64,000 bases of DNA from Strix aluco (taxonomy: Eukaryota > Chordata > Aves > Strigiformes > Strigidae). The notes beneath the pieces were generated by a model. That model did no database searches. It was not told where the DNA came from and was given only the letters and a program-made list of their open reading frames with translations. The stretch lies in contig NC_133954.1 of NCBI RefSeq assembly GCF_031877795.1, positions 7,655,256 through 7,719,255 of the forward strand, read 5' to 3'. The position numbers and the translations under genes are program-made. This document shows, piece after piece, positions 1-12,300 of the stretch. Every line of letters starts with the position of its first letter. The first letter of the stretch is position 1.

Positions 1-950
1 GGGGAGAGGGGGGAGGGTGGGCCTGGGGCTCTGGGGCTGTTCAACCTAACGAATCCCTGTTGCTGCATCGTCTGTGTGTTCCCTTCGACTTGGCTGAGTC
101 AATTAAGTACAGAGTTTGGTTTAGGCACCGACCCAAGTCGGAATAACCCAGCAGTGGTACTGGGGAAAACAACGTCTCTGCGTCTGGCAGCACAGAACAA
201 ATCGTCAGATGCCTGGAGCAAGAGGACTTTTTAGCTTTGAAGAGCGTTGGAAGGTTAAAAAGAATTTCCAGTGAGGTTCTGGAAAGGAAGCACCTGATGA
301 GAGCTCCAGTAGTATTTATATAAAAAAAAAAAAAGAGAATTTAAGTCCTTCCAGCTGAGCTAAAAACTGGACGTTTGTGTAACTCCTTATTGCCATCCAG
401 CAACAAGAAGATCAGTTTCTCTGTTAGTAGCACTTGTATGTTAATTGCAAAAAAAAAAAAAAAAAAAAAAATAAATAAAAAACCCACCTTTTATAAAATG
501 ACAGATTGAAGTGAAAGGGGACAGTGAAAGGCTGTGTGTTCTGGAGGGTGTGAATAGACTGAAGGCAGCCTTTGGCAAGTCTGTATTGGTTTTGAAAGGT
601 CTAGAAAATCCTTGATCTGGAGTGTGCTGTCTGACAAGAACAACGATTACTGTTTTTAGATATTGTGGGAAATGTTTTTGGCATTTTTCCTTGCTTTATT
701 TCCCTCCTCCCCCTTTTTTAAAAAAAAAAAAATTTATTGTTCATGAACGCTGCGTTAAAAGTCCCTGTTCTGAGTTGCTAAATGATTCTTAACAACTGTT
801 TGTACCTGACTTGCCGACTGTATAGGAGCCAGTCCTGTTCCTTTCTATTAGTCACTCTTCTTACAGGGAAGAAGTTTCAAAATAGCTGGTAACTTTTTTT
901 TCTTTTTGAAAATATAAATAATTACTATTTTGTACTGTGTGGTATCCGTT
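1..950 (+). other. Possible 3'-UTR tail of a plus-strand gene (SPOP by synteny)
   Basis: There is no coding exon here. The stretch is A/T-rich with long A runs (about 322-335 and 449-480). It carries overlapping AATAAA hexamers at 470-475 and 474-479. A second possible end is an AATATAAATAA-like signal near 909-919, followed by a GT/T-rich downstream stretch at about 930-965. In human, the gene convergent with NXPH3 on this side is SPOP, and NXPH3 here ends about 16 kb away in the expected orientation, so a SPOP 3' UTR is a reasonable inference. The C-terminal SPOP codons are not in the window, so the assignment rests on synteny alone. It could equally be plain intergenic DNA. Confidence 0.3.
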
Positions 951-3932
951 GTCTTTTTTTGTTTCATTTTTAAGACTTCCCAGTTTAAAACCAGCTCCCA
1001 AAAGGCTCACTTGCAGTCTGCTGCCATGTACTGGTAGTGACATGCTGTTCCTGGAACTGGAATGGGATTTATTAAGGAATGTTGCACACACAATTGCAAT
1101 GCAAACCTGTCTTATTTCTCATAGCAGGTATTCCCAAAATACTAGAGAGCCTTGGTTTTTATAATAGCTGTGTGAAGCTGACCCAGGGTCCTTCCTTTCA
1201 CCTGTACCCGTTCAGATGTGGGAAGGGAGAACCGTATAAGCCACCATCTGTTTTATAACATTAAGGTGCAACGCGGGATGTCTGGGTAGGATAGACACCA
1301 TCCATTTCTGTCATCATTAGCCCCAAATCTCCAGGGAGGTTAGATTGAAATACGCAGTGCCGGGGCAGTGGCAAATTGCTCTGACCTTAAGATGGTCAGG
1401 TAGGGCATGTAATGGATTACAGAGAATAACTCTGTTTTGTCTAGAAAATAGATGAGGTATCTGCTGTCTCTGATTTTTCATTCTGTTATCATACTTTCTC
1501 TCCCAGCCTCTTGTCCCTTGTGTGAAGGAGAATTCCGTTCATACACTCGTGTGTTTAATCTAGCTGCTGTCTATTTTTATCAAACGATGACTCATGAGAG
1601 GGTCCCGGCCCCTTTTTGTGTTCCCCCACCAAGGCTCTCATCATGAACACACAACAGTCAGTATAGTAAAGCCTTCCTTTTACCTGGTTCACAAATTCCC
1701 ACATTACAGCTATTGCTTGAACGCCACTAATTCCTTTTATATTGGATTTAACGTGCGTTTCCTTGTAGGTAAGCAAAGCATTTAGTCATAACGAGATTCT
1801 CCCCACTACCCTGTCAGAACTCAAACCCAGCATTTCGAGCTTATAATTGCGTACAGACACGAAAAGTTCAGTGCCAGGTAATTGCAGAAGTTGTCTGTGT
1901 GGCACAGAGATGTCTAATTACGCTGCAGGAACTGCATTGTTTACTGAAATACTCCAACCTGAAGGAGACCTTTTATCCTTGTCACGTTAGAGTGACCAAC
2001 TGTTGGAGGAGTGTCCCTGGCTCAGCCTTGCCCTGGAAGAAAGTAAACGGGTGTTCACGTCGTATGTCCTCGGCCTTTTTTTGGGGGATGTATTTACAGG
2101 AGAGCGATACGGGTTTGGCAGCCTCCTTCCCCAGAGGATGGCGAGATACCTGCAGGAAAATAATCTGTTCTGGGGCTCGTCTGTCCCAGCCCTTCCCGCG
2201 GAGCCAGGCGCAGTTGCAGAATTCGCTGTCACAGAAGGGCTGAAATGAGACCCGCGATGGAGGCGACTTGTTCACGTTGTTCCGGTTGCAGGTGAATTAA
2301 TGATTTATTTGTCAACTTCACTTTTTTTTTTTGTTTGTTTTTTATTGTAAATGATACAGCTGAAGCCATCTGGTTATAACAACATCAGAGCTAGAGCATA
2401 CTGTTCATAAACCTCCCACTGACATCCTCCCCTCCCCAGATCTGAAATGTAATTCAAGTTAACTCACAATCTGTGGCATGTGTTGTTACTGCAGAGATGT
2501 CCATGCCAGTTGAACAGTTGGAGATTTGAATTCCACAAGGAGATGGCATATTTATCAAAACAATATTTCAGAGAGACATTTTTACCGGGTCTTCTGAATC
2601 GCAGCGTAGCTACCACGGGTCTGGATTCAGAATTTAGGTTGAACCCTGCGCTCGTGCTTTTAATTCCTTCTCTTCCCCCTCCTCAGGGGTGTTACAGAGA
2701 GATATTTCATCCCTGTGTGCAGTCTTTCATGTGCTTCCTTCTCCCTATTATCTCCTTGCTCCTGCTTCCTCCGCTCGCTTTTGTGCTGACCTACGAGGGT
2801 TGCAGCCTTCATCTGGGTGTGGGGAGGAGAGACAGGAATGAGAAATACCTCAATGAAACCCCTGACCTCCTCCGCCAGCGCTGGGATGTACGTGTGCCCT
2901 AAACCCAGAAGCACTCAGCTCTCTCTGAGGATGCGAACACCAAATATTTTTTACTGGCCAAAAGATTTCTTTCTGCATGCCCCTTGGGCTTTGTTATTAC
3001 AGACTCAAAGTCTACTTGAGGTATTTTTCTTATTGTGTGAGTTTTTCCAGATGAAAGGAAACAGCTTGTCTGCTTATGAGCAGAACAAACAGCGGAGTGG
3101 GGAGAGCTGCTGCGCTTTGAAACTCTCTCTGGCTTTGTTCTGGTTCTCAAACTGCTGTTAAGGACACAATACCAGCTCTCTCCTTTTTTTTTTTTTTCCT
3201 TTTTTTTTTTCCTCCGCTTCCTTGAAGGAGCCAAAGATGATTTTATTTTTTTTTAAAACTTCATTTCAGAAGGTTTCTCAACTTCCGTGCAAATTATTTT
3301 GCAAAAGGCTTTGCTAAAATAATTATCTTGTTCAGTCAGCTTGGGCCATGCAGTTTTTCTTTCTCTCATGACTGCCATTTAACTTGTGTTGCAGAATTAC
3401 TTAACTCATTTATTTCTAATGACTTTTTTTGGTTAATCTAATAGGAAGACATTTAATTACAGAGGGTGTATTTTTTTTTTTTTCTGACCTGCTGCCCACT
3501 TGGATCTTTGGCTGCAATTCCAGACACATGCTGCAGCAAATTTTGCCTTGGCGATTCCAGTTTCTTGTGTGTGTTCACATTTAACGTTAACTTTAAAACT
3601 GCTGGTGGTGGTGCCGATGGGTGCACAGCAAGAGGGGGTACAGCAGGCGTGTGCTTGAGCCACGCAGGAAGACAACAGGTGAAAGAAACTGGGAGACAGC
3701 GGGGGGGGGAAAAAAAAAAAAAAAAACAGCCCTTAAAATAGTTTGGGAAATAAATTGCAGTGACCTGGAAGGCTTTTGGAAAATATAAATGATAAATAAA
3801 ACAGAAGCGGTTCAGCGTAGGAGGTGGCTTTTTAGCCCGTTTCAAGTTTGTTGGGCAGAGTGCGGGCAGGAAAAATCAGCTGAGTTTTGGGTGAACTTTG
3901 GGTTTGGATTTTGCATCTTGCTACCATTTTGT
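951..3932. other. Intergenic, nothing coding recognised
   Basis: This is AT-rich, low-complexity intergenic DNA with several T or A homopolymers (for example about 3183-3211 and 3711-3726). Open frames of up to 140 codons occur on both strands, but none shows a known domain, a biased composition or convincing splice sites. I see no gene. Confidence 0.6.
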
Positions 3933-4516
3933 TGTTGTGGTTTAACCCCGGAGGGCAACTAAGCCCCGCACAGCCGCTTACTCCCTCCCGCCCTCCTCGG
4001 TGGGATGGGGGAGCGGATCGGAAGGGTAAAAGTGAGAAAATGGGGGCTGAGATAAAGACAGTTTAAAAGGTAAAGCAAAAGCCACGCACACAAGCAAAGC
4101 AAGGAATTTGCTTGCCTGTTCCCCTGGCAGGCAGGTGCTCAGCCATCCCCAGGACAGCCAGGCTCCATCACACCTAACGGTGACTTGGGAAGACAAACGC
4201 CATCACACCCAACGTCCCCCCCTTCCTCCTTCTTCCCCCAGCTCTATATGCTGAGCGTGATGCCGTGTGGACTGGGATAGCCCTGGGGTCAGTTGGGGTC
4301 AGCTGTCCTGGCTGTGTCCCCCTGACTCCTTGTGCCCCCCCAGCGTGCTCACGGGTGGGGTGAGGAGCAGAAGAGGCCTTCGCTCCGTGTGAGCACTGCT
4401 CAGCAATCGGAAAACATCTCTGTGTTATCAACACTGTTTTCAGCACAAATCCAAAACATAGCCCCATACCAGCTGCTGTGAAGAAAATTAACTCTCTCCC
4501 AGCCAAAACCAGCACA
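3933..4516 (-). mobile_element. Solo LTR of an avian ERVL-type endogenous retrovirus
   Basis: On the minus strand the 584-bp element begins TGTGCTGGTTTTGGCTGG and ends GGTTAAACCACAACA, giving TG...CA termini. Internal landmarks of the common avian ERVL LTR family are present. They include the GAGTTAATTTTCTTC block near the start, the GATAACACAGAGATG block, the GGACAGCTGACCC block, and CTGTCTTTATCTC near the end. There is no internal gag/pol sequence or second LTR nearby, so this is a solo LTR left by recombination. The flanking pentamers (TTTGT and CTGAT) do not match, so any target-site duplication has decayed. The family match is from memory of the consensus, not from a search. Confidence 0.85.
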
Positions 4517-5945
4517 CTGATACGTTAGACTTTGTCTCTAAGACTGAATTATTAAAATCACTTGAGGAAATGTGTTAATTGATGGGATAAATTGGGAAGG
4601 AATGGAGAGAGGATTGCAATTATTCCATCAAGTTATGAAAAATCACAGACTGGAGAGGTATAAAATGTAGGGCTCCTCTCTGAATAATTGAAAAGCATCA
4701 ATGACAAAAAAAAAAAAAAAATAAAGTAGCTAATTGAGATGGTGCATGATAAACTGGATGGGAACTGGAACACTTCCCCCAGCCCTCCAGAAGAGAAATG
4801 ATGTCTAATGTTATGCTGGAGTATTTTTCTCTAATCCGATTGCAGAAACGCCCCTTTGAGCTCTGCCATGGGGAAATTGAGGAGGGATTGAAGAGAAAAT
4901 CATTGACTTTGCCACTGGGGAGCAGTGTTGAGGACAAGAACTCTTCAGGTGTTTGTACCGAGCTGCTAATGAAGCTTTCTGAGCCTTGAAATAGCCAGAG
5001 GTTTCGCATCTAGGAGTAACAGGATGAAAACAAACAAACGAAAACCATTTTCAAACTGTCGTTCCACCACTTCTGGAAGGCTCCTGGCAGACACGGAGGT
5101 TATCCCTGAGCATTTTGAGTCATTTAAAACCTACTAGAGAAAGCGCTTTGTCAAACAGGGCTCTGGTTCCCACACGGGGGGGAGGTGGGTGTGCTGCTCC
5201 TCGATATTTAATAGCGTGGCATCCTGGAGAGTGACGTCCTTGCGTGGATGTCTGCAAGCCCGCTCCTCGCCGCCGCGTCTCCTGCTGGAGCTGGAGTGCT
5301 TTTTATCTGCTTTTTTATCTTTGCGTGGTAAGATGAAGCAGTACAAGTGTTAGCTCCTAAGATTGTTGCACCTCATAGCTGGGGTGGGTCCTTTTTTCCT
5401 GTTCACGCCTACTTATTTCAGTGTTTCCGAGGTTTTGGTTGCTTTTTTATTTTGCGTTAGGAGGAGAATTTCCCACTGTTGATTCCGGTTGTTGCTGCAT
5501 TGCAGTTTGTCCGCGCTTCCTTTCTTTCCCACTAACTTTTTTCACTCCTCTAGGCAGGTGGCGTTGGCAAAATTATTGCTTATTATTGAATTTTTGCCAA
5601 ACAACAAAACACTCGACAAAAATAGCTGAGCAGGATGTTGGGTTTTCAGTCTGTGGCCAGGATACAGCTCGCAGCCAGCTCCGGCGGTTGTTGGAGGCTC
5701 GTCAGGGGTTTCACCCCTATTGCAAGGACAACTGGCCAGTGCTTTTTGTGGCCAGCGATGAGACACTGGAAGTTTTCTCTTTGTATTGTCTGTGTTGGTG
5801 GATTTGGGGACGTTGGCTTCTATCCTGTGTGCTATACAGCAAGGAGACAGCAAGGTAATTACTGTGCCTCGCTGTCCTGATGTGCTTGTTGAAATAAAGG
5901 TGTTCTGGAATGGTGTGTTCACCCAATAGCAGCCTCAAGATAGTC
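4517..5945. other. Intergenic, nothing coding recognised
   Basis: This is unique-looking intergenic DNA between the LTR and the satellite. A short A run lies at about 4705-4721. The 145-codon plus-strand frame at 5421-5858 has no recognisable domain and overlaps equally long frames on the other strand. I see nothing else to annotate. Confidence 0.55.
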
Positions 5946-6232
5946 TGTCTTAGGATAGGGTAAGGATAGGATAGGATTAGGATAGGGTAAGGATAGGATA
6001 GGGTAAGGATAAGGATAGGGTAAGGATGAGGATAGGATGAGGATGGGATGAGGATGGGGTAAGGATAGGATAAGGAGAGGATAGGATAGGATAAGGATAG
6101 GATAGGATAAGGATAGGATAAGGACAAGGACAGGACGGAATGGAATGGAATAGAATTTGAATACGAATAGAATAGAATAGAATAGAATTCAAATTCTATT
6201 CGAATTCAAATTCTATTCGAATTCAAATTCTA
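5946..6232. repeat. GGATA/GGATAA satellite passing into GAATA and a 17-bp palindromic tandem repeat
   Basis: From about 5946 to 6127 the sequence is an irregular array of AGGATAGG, GGATAA and AGGATGAGG units. From about 6135 it turns into GGAATG/GAATA pentamers. From about 6184 there are three units of a 17-bp repeat, GAATTCAAATTCTATTC, which is itself rich in inverted symmetry. The array abuts the tail of a minus-strand CR1 fragment. CR1 elements end in short ATTCTATG-like repeats, so the array probably grew from the CR1 tail. Confidence 0.85.
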
Positions 6233-6235
6233 ACA

Positions 6236-6300
6236 GAAGAAATTTTCACTTGGAAGGAACCTATGATCATCTAGTCCAACTGCCTACATCTCTGTGCAGC
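6236..6300 (-). mobile_element. CR1 LINE fragment, extreme 3' end
   Basis: The motif TTGGAAGGAACCTATGATC followed by ATCTAGTCCAACTGCC is the reverse complement of the conserved CR1 3' end. The element therefore lies on the minus strand with its tail toward lower coordinates, next to the GAATA satellite. Only about 65 bp can be recognised. The upstream boundary is uncertain, and this is a dead, 5'-truncated copy. Confidence 0.75.
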
Positions 6301-9300
6301 TGAGATACGAGTATTTCATTGCGTGCTTGCCCCTGCGTACGTGGGCTGCCGGGAAGTCGGTGCAGGTGCTGTACGTGCCCTTTGGGGTGACTCTGCTGAG
6401 GGGCCGGCGGTAACTCCACCGCTTGTGACTGTAAAACATTTAGACATAAATGAGCAGGAGATACTCTGATGGGTTGTTCTCATAATTCCTCTCTCCAGAG
6501 GATGTGAAATTAAAATGCCTTTTCTTTATTTTCCTCTGCCCAGTGTGATGTCACTCCTAACAGATTCTCCTGAGAGGTTTTTTTTAAAAAAAAAAAAAAA
6601 GAAAAGAAATAATCAAAAATAAACCACCTTGCAGATTTGATTTCTAATGTGATGTGCCAGATGGTAAAACCTGAATTAGGTAGCAGGCATTACTTAGCTG
6701 GGGCCTGTAAACAAAACTGAACTACGAAATACTCTTTAATGAGCTAGATTTATTTCTAGGTGCTGAAGCCTCAAAAGGCAAGGGAAAAAGAGAGGCTTTT
6801 CACATACGGTAAATGTTTAAATAAGCTTTTTCCTTCCTTTCAGCACCACAGCAATAACTCCATCCTATTCCAGGGCTGCTGGGACTTCTGAAACGCGTAA
6901 TTCTGCGAGGTTATAATTATTGTGGGTGCTTTAGCGTGGCACGGAGCTGGGCTGTAGGACGTAAGTGGTGTTTTTGTTATATTGATGAGTGGTTTGCTTT
7001 TTAAATCTTGTCTATATATCCTTTGACAGCGTGGTTCTCCAAAATTAAATCGAACAAATGCCTTTTACCTGATGCCCATGAACCAGCACTGCTCTTCTTC
7101 AGCCCTTTTCTGCCGGCCGTGACGATACAGAGTGATTGATAGGGACGGGTAGATATTTGCAGTGTCAGTTCAGCAGCGGCTGATGGGCAGCATCGCGGAG
7201 ATGAAACGCTGTGGATTTAAAAGCCGCAGCTGTTTGGACTGGTGGCTCCATTTGTGTTTCCCCTCCTGCCCCCAGCACTGGCATCCCGTGCTGCTCAGCA
7301 CCGTGCTCTTTGCCTGCAGTGGAGAGGAACTTGTTGGGGTTTTGGTGTGAGCAGACTTTTTCTGTTGGTGAACGGTCACTCGATATTTAAAACATGCGTT
7401 ATCACCTTCCCCCTAATATTTGAAACCTCTGGCTATGGATTGGTGCTATACAAAAAGCATGTGGGTGTGTGCTTCTGTAAAATGGGAGTGTAAGGAGGAG
7501 AGAATAGGCTTTAGAAACGGTGGGAGGAGAGCTTGATGCATCGTAAAACATGTAGGCTGTGTTTAAGTGTAGATAATGCACACAATAATACTTCGGTTTT
7601 CAAAGCTCTTTAGTTGTTTTAAAAAAACAACAACAAACCAGCCCGAAACATCAAACCTCTGCTGTCTTTTGGCTCTCGGTATCTTAGCAAAAATGCTTTT
7701 CTTTAACAGACAGAGGTCTATTAAAGACAGGGATCTCAAAGCACAATTGGTTTCGACACTCACAGGTCCCCCCGTTGATGGTCTCAGCAGAAAGCCGTGC
7801 CTAGACTGGGTCTTCGTGTTTATTCCCCATTTGTTAGCATGGGAGATTTGGGGACGCTTGCATTGCCACTCCCTCTGCTCATGCTGTTCTTGGCAGTGGA
7901 TGCATGGCTAGAGAGCTGCCAAGAAAAAATTGGGCCAGTACCTTGTTTTCAAAGGTTTATTGGATGTTGCAAGCGTGCTGTAATGTCACATCTTGTGGTC
8001 AAAGAGTTTTAAGCAATTTCAAGCGCTGCTTCTGCCTGTTTTCCAAACTTCATTCCCAAAATACAAATAAAAAAATCACAAGAATGCCAAGCCCACCCTT
8101 CTGCTCATAAAAATGTAAATGGGAAGTTGAGTCTTCTGAGACCTGCTTATGCTCTTTTGGTGCTTTGGGGATGAAATAACCCTCTTCCAACCAGATGAAG
8201 AGGGATGTTTTTCCAAAATTCAGTTCCATCCCTAGACACAAACAACCCTGGGTAATAGAAACAGACCTCAAAACGATGAGTTTTCACAAAATAGTAGCTG
8301 TGGGGAGATTTCTTCCATCAGCACCTATTAACCGCAAGTTTGTCCTTGTTGTCTCAGATCAGCCGTAGAGCGAGACTCATTATAACGGACCCCAACTACG
8401 ATTTATTTATGTAGGGCTTTTCTTAGAGAATAATTTTAAAAGGGAGCAGAAGAAATAATCTGGCACATCCTTATGTCCTAAGGCAAGATTATTTTTAAAT
8501 CTGGTTTAGACCTCTTAACTAGCATTAACTGGCAGGTTATGATCTGTAAAGCAAAAATAAATGGATCTTCTTCGGGTTACTTGCTGTAGCTTGAGATGTC
8601 AGGAGGACGTGGGTTAACATACAGGCACCCTGGTTTCCAACTGATTTACTCATGTGTGTTGCCACTTCAGAGCTTGCTTCTGGTTATTTTCAATACATAA
8701 GGGAAGAGATCATGCAAAATTTCCAAAACTGTAGATAAAATTCAGCTGCTTTTAGGGGTAAGACGAGTGGTAGAAAGAAACCACTGAACAGTGTTTACTG
8801 CTTATCATTGATAAGTGTATGATAGGATTGATAGCTGCTCAGAAAACCTTTCACTTGTGTCCATTTTTTTAAAGTCCTACTATAATAGGTAATTAAAGTA
8901 TACTAATTGAATTAAGATCCCATCTGTCTGAGTTCAGCAAGCCAACAAGTCCCTTAATTAAGATATCATGTTTGCTATAACAGAGGCTGCAAACACAGAG
9001 CTGGCCACCAACGGTATAAGCAAATATCTGTCTTCCCATGACAAAGTGCCAGAGCATCCAGTGGGCTGAGGAGATCAAAATAAAATCTGCAAGGTAAGCA
9101 GCACTTCCTCATGGGATGACAGTAAAGGCAAGAATAGTTATGCTTCCTCTGATAGCTGAGAAAAATGCCAATTTGAGCTGGGTGCAAACATTTTCAAGCA
9201 CTCGGAGGTAGACGGCAGCGATAGTAACTGAAAGACTCTATATTGGGTATCTCGGCATCTGATCACCGTCTCAGTGGAACGATGTCTAATATTGGAGGCA

Positions 9301-12300
9301 AGAAGAAAGAACATAGTAGTTAAAATCAGTGTCTTCAGGCTGCAATTTCAAAAGGTTTATAAAGCATCAGTGTATCCTCAAACTGATTTGCAGACACAGT
9401 AGGCTCATGGGCTGCTCCACCATGGGCTGTCTTCACTTCTTTATTTAACCATCACTCCCACACGCGTGTAGAGAGTCCACTGAGGAATCTCCTTTTAGAT
9501 GCCGTATCTTCAACGGGTTTGTTGTTGGGATTGTAGTTTTCTGAACAAGACATAAAATTTAAGAGCCCCTGTGCCTGAAACGAAGGATTTCCTTCTAGTT
9601 TGGGCTGCTGTGCCCATAGCACTGGTCTCTGAACAGGACCCTTCCCGGGAGATGGTTTCAGCCAAGCAACCTGCTGAAATTCTCATTTAGTTTATAATTG
9701 TCTTTCTACATTTCCTCCAGTAGTTTCAGCCTAATGAAACTGTGTTAGGATGCTTTTACATTTACAATTTACATCTACAACATTTACAATTCTGGAGGAA
9801 AAACGTGCACATGAATGTAGGTGCCTCTTTGCAGTTGGGGGACGAGTCCGTGTCAGCAGTGCCCAGAAGCAGGTACCCAACGCCTGTAGTTCGGATTGAG
9901 ACGTGACACGGAGGCGGGGAGAGGAGGTGGGTGACTGTGAAGGGTGGTGGCAGTGACTGAGCCAGCTGCATCCCACCCGTGGTGACTTGCTCCTGAGTGT
10001 TTGTCCTTTTCCTCCTGATCTGTTTTGGAGCAAGAAAACTAGATTTTATTTTGGTCGTAAAGGAATTTTCCTCAATGGAAGCTTTGGGAGGCAGTGTAGG
10101 AGGTAGAGTGCGTCTTTGTTGAGTGCGTGGGGAGCTTTCAGGAGGAACATACGCTGTTGGGGATCACCCCATGGTCTTCCCAATGCACCGGAGGGGACCA
10201 GGGCAGGCGTGAGGCCGTCGATCTTCCAGAAGGATTGGCCGAAGTGGGGGGAGCAGGAGAGCTGCTGGTCTGGGGTAAAGTCCTACAGACACGTGCTGAA
10301 GATGCAGGCGTGCGTCCTTGACGGTGCGATGCTTTGAGTAGATGGCAGAAGATAATTTTTTTTTCCCCTTATGGGAAAATTTCCCAATGAGGAGGCTAGA
10401 TGAAAGCGGACGCTTCTTCATGCAGTTTGAAAGCGGAGAGACATCTGCCACAGATCAGAAAAGCCTGGCAGGTGGAAAACACACCAGCCCTCCCTTCTCC
10501 CTGCCTTTATCCTCCTGTACGTGGCACATCTCTATTCCTGGTGTGTCGCAGCCACCACGCTGACACGGGCTCTGCGCAGCTCGACGAAGAGCAGCGGCAC
10601 CTGAAACCAGAGCTCTGCTGCCCCAGAGCGTGGCGGTGGGCAGACACACCGACCTCCCCTCCCTCCATCCCAGCCACTTTGCACCTTCCCCCTAAAACAC
10701 TGCACAAAGCTACAGGAGCCGGGAGGATTCTGCAGCTCGAGAGCACACGAGTGAAAACTGAATTATTTAGCATATTTTTTAGTGCAAGCAGGTGTGGGGT
10801 TTGAAGCAGTTTGAGTTGGGAATTCTCTGCAGAGGAGTTAGGGTCTGGTGGGATTTGAAAGAGCTGGACAAGTTTTCCATTCCTGTCCTCCTCTTGCTGT
10901 CTCTTGACAGCCTTTTTTTTTTTTTTTTTTTAAGGTCTGAATTCTTGTTCTCTTTCTTGTGTTTTCCATCCCCTGTAACTTCCCCCCCTCTCCCTTTATT
11001 TCACCGCTTCACCTGCTGAAGCGCGGGTGGATGCTGCCGTAACGATCTATTGAGCGCTGACAGCGCGCTTGACGCCGCGGACCAGCGTGTGCGAGGAGAT
11101 GTGGCCCCTGGTCCCCGGGGACTTGGCAATCTCCTGCAGACACTGACAGTGCAGTTCAGACCATCGCCAGCAACCAGATGCTAGTTCAGCTGGAAACGGA
11201 GCCGCCGAGGCTCGCCGAAAGGCTTGGCAGGAGGCGAGGGCTGGCTTTGGAGGTGCTTTACTTAGGGGCGGGGGGGTTGCTTTGTGCCTGCGTGGCTTTT
11301 GGGGCATTTATTCGGGTTTTTTAAATTTTATTTTATTGGTTTTAGAAGGCGGGGGGGGTGGTTTGCAAAGCTGTGCGAGCACTGAAGCAGCGTGCCCTTC
11401 GTCCTGAAGGGAGAGGACAGGGGCAGACACATAGAGGTGGCTCAGGCAGCTCCACTGTGAACCACGTCCAAGCAGATTTGGATCAATGTTCCCCTAAAAT
11501 CTCTTCCTCCCCGCAACCTCTTTGTTCAGGCACTTGGGACTCTGTGTGTGCGTGAGCATCAGACAGACACCGTTACTCCTCCACGATCTGCTCAACTCCA
11601 TCTCGCCCTGATTTTTCCTGCAGCCTTTGGTGCTGGTTAATCCCCGACTCCGCTCCCAGGGAGGGCTCCTGTCTGCATAAGCTCAGGGCTGTGACACCAG
11701 CTCTGCCTGTCCCGGGGGGCACAGGGAAGGGCTCTTTGGGCAACAAGTGCTAATTCAACGCTGCTCCTGTGCACGCACAGAGCCAAGAGCTGTGACTGCA
11801 GCCACCCTCGCACCCCAACGCTCTTGGATAACTTTCTGCAACCCAAGGAAGTCTGAGTTATCCGTACAGCACTTAAATGGGAAAATTTCTATTTTTAAAA
11901 AAATCACTATTCTTGCACTCAGCTCTTCTTGTCTCTTTGTTTGCAATCTAACAAGACACAAGAGGAAACCCTCACCACAATCTGGATGGGAACAGATACG
12001 CTCCAGCACGACAAACAGCAAACCACGCCGTGAGCGGTGACCTTAGGGGACTGGAGGAGAAGGGGTTACTGCATCACATCTCCCTCCTACTCTTTGGGCA
12101 CAAGCCTTTAGGAAAAGAGACATTTGGGTAACAGATGGGTGCTCTGGTAGGTCTGGAAACCTCTCAGGCAAAAGTAAATCCTTCCTTCCCACCAGGAGGT
12201 TCAGGCCTTATTCTGCAGAACAGTGTGTACGAGCTGAGCTCCCCTAAGGGAGCAGATTGCCCTATTCCTCCAGCGCTGGCTGGATGCCGTCCTGAACAGC

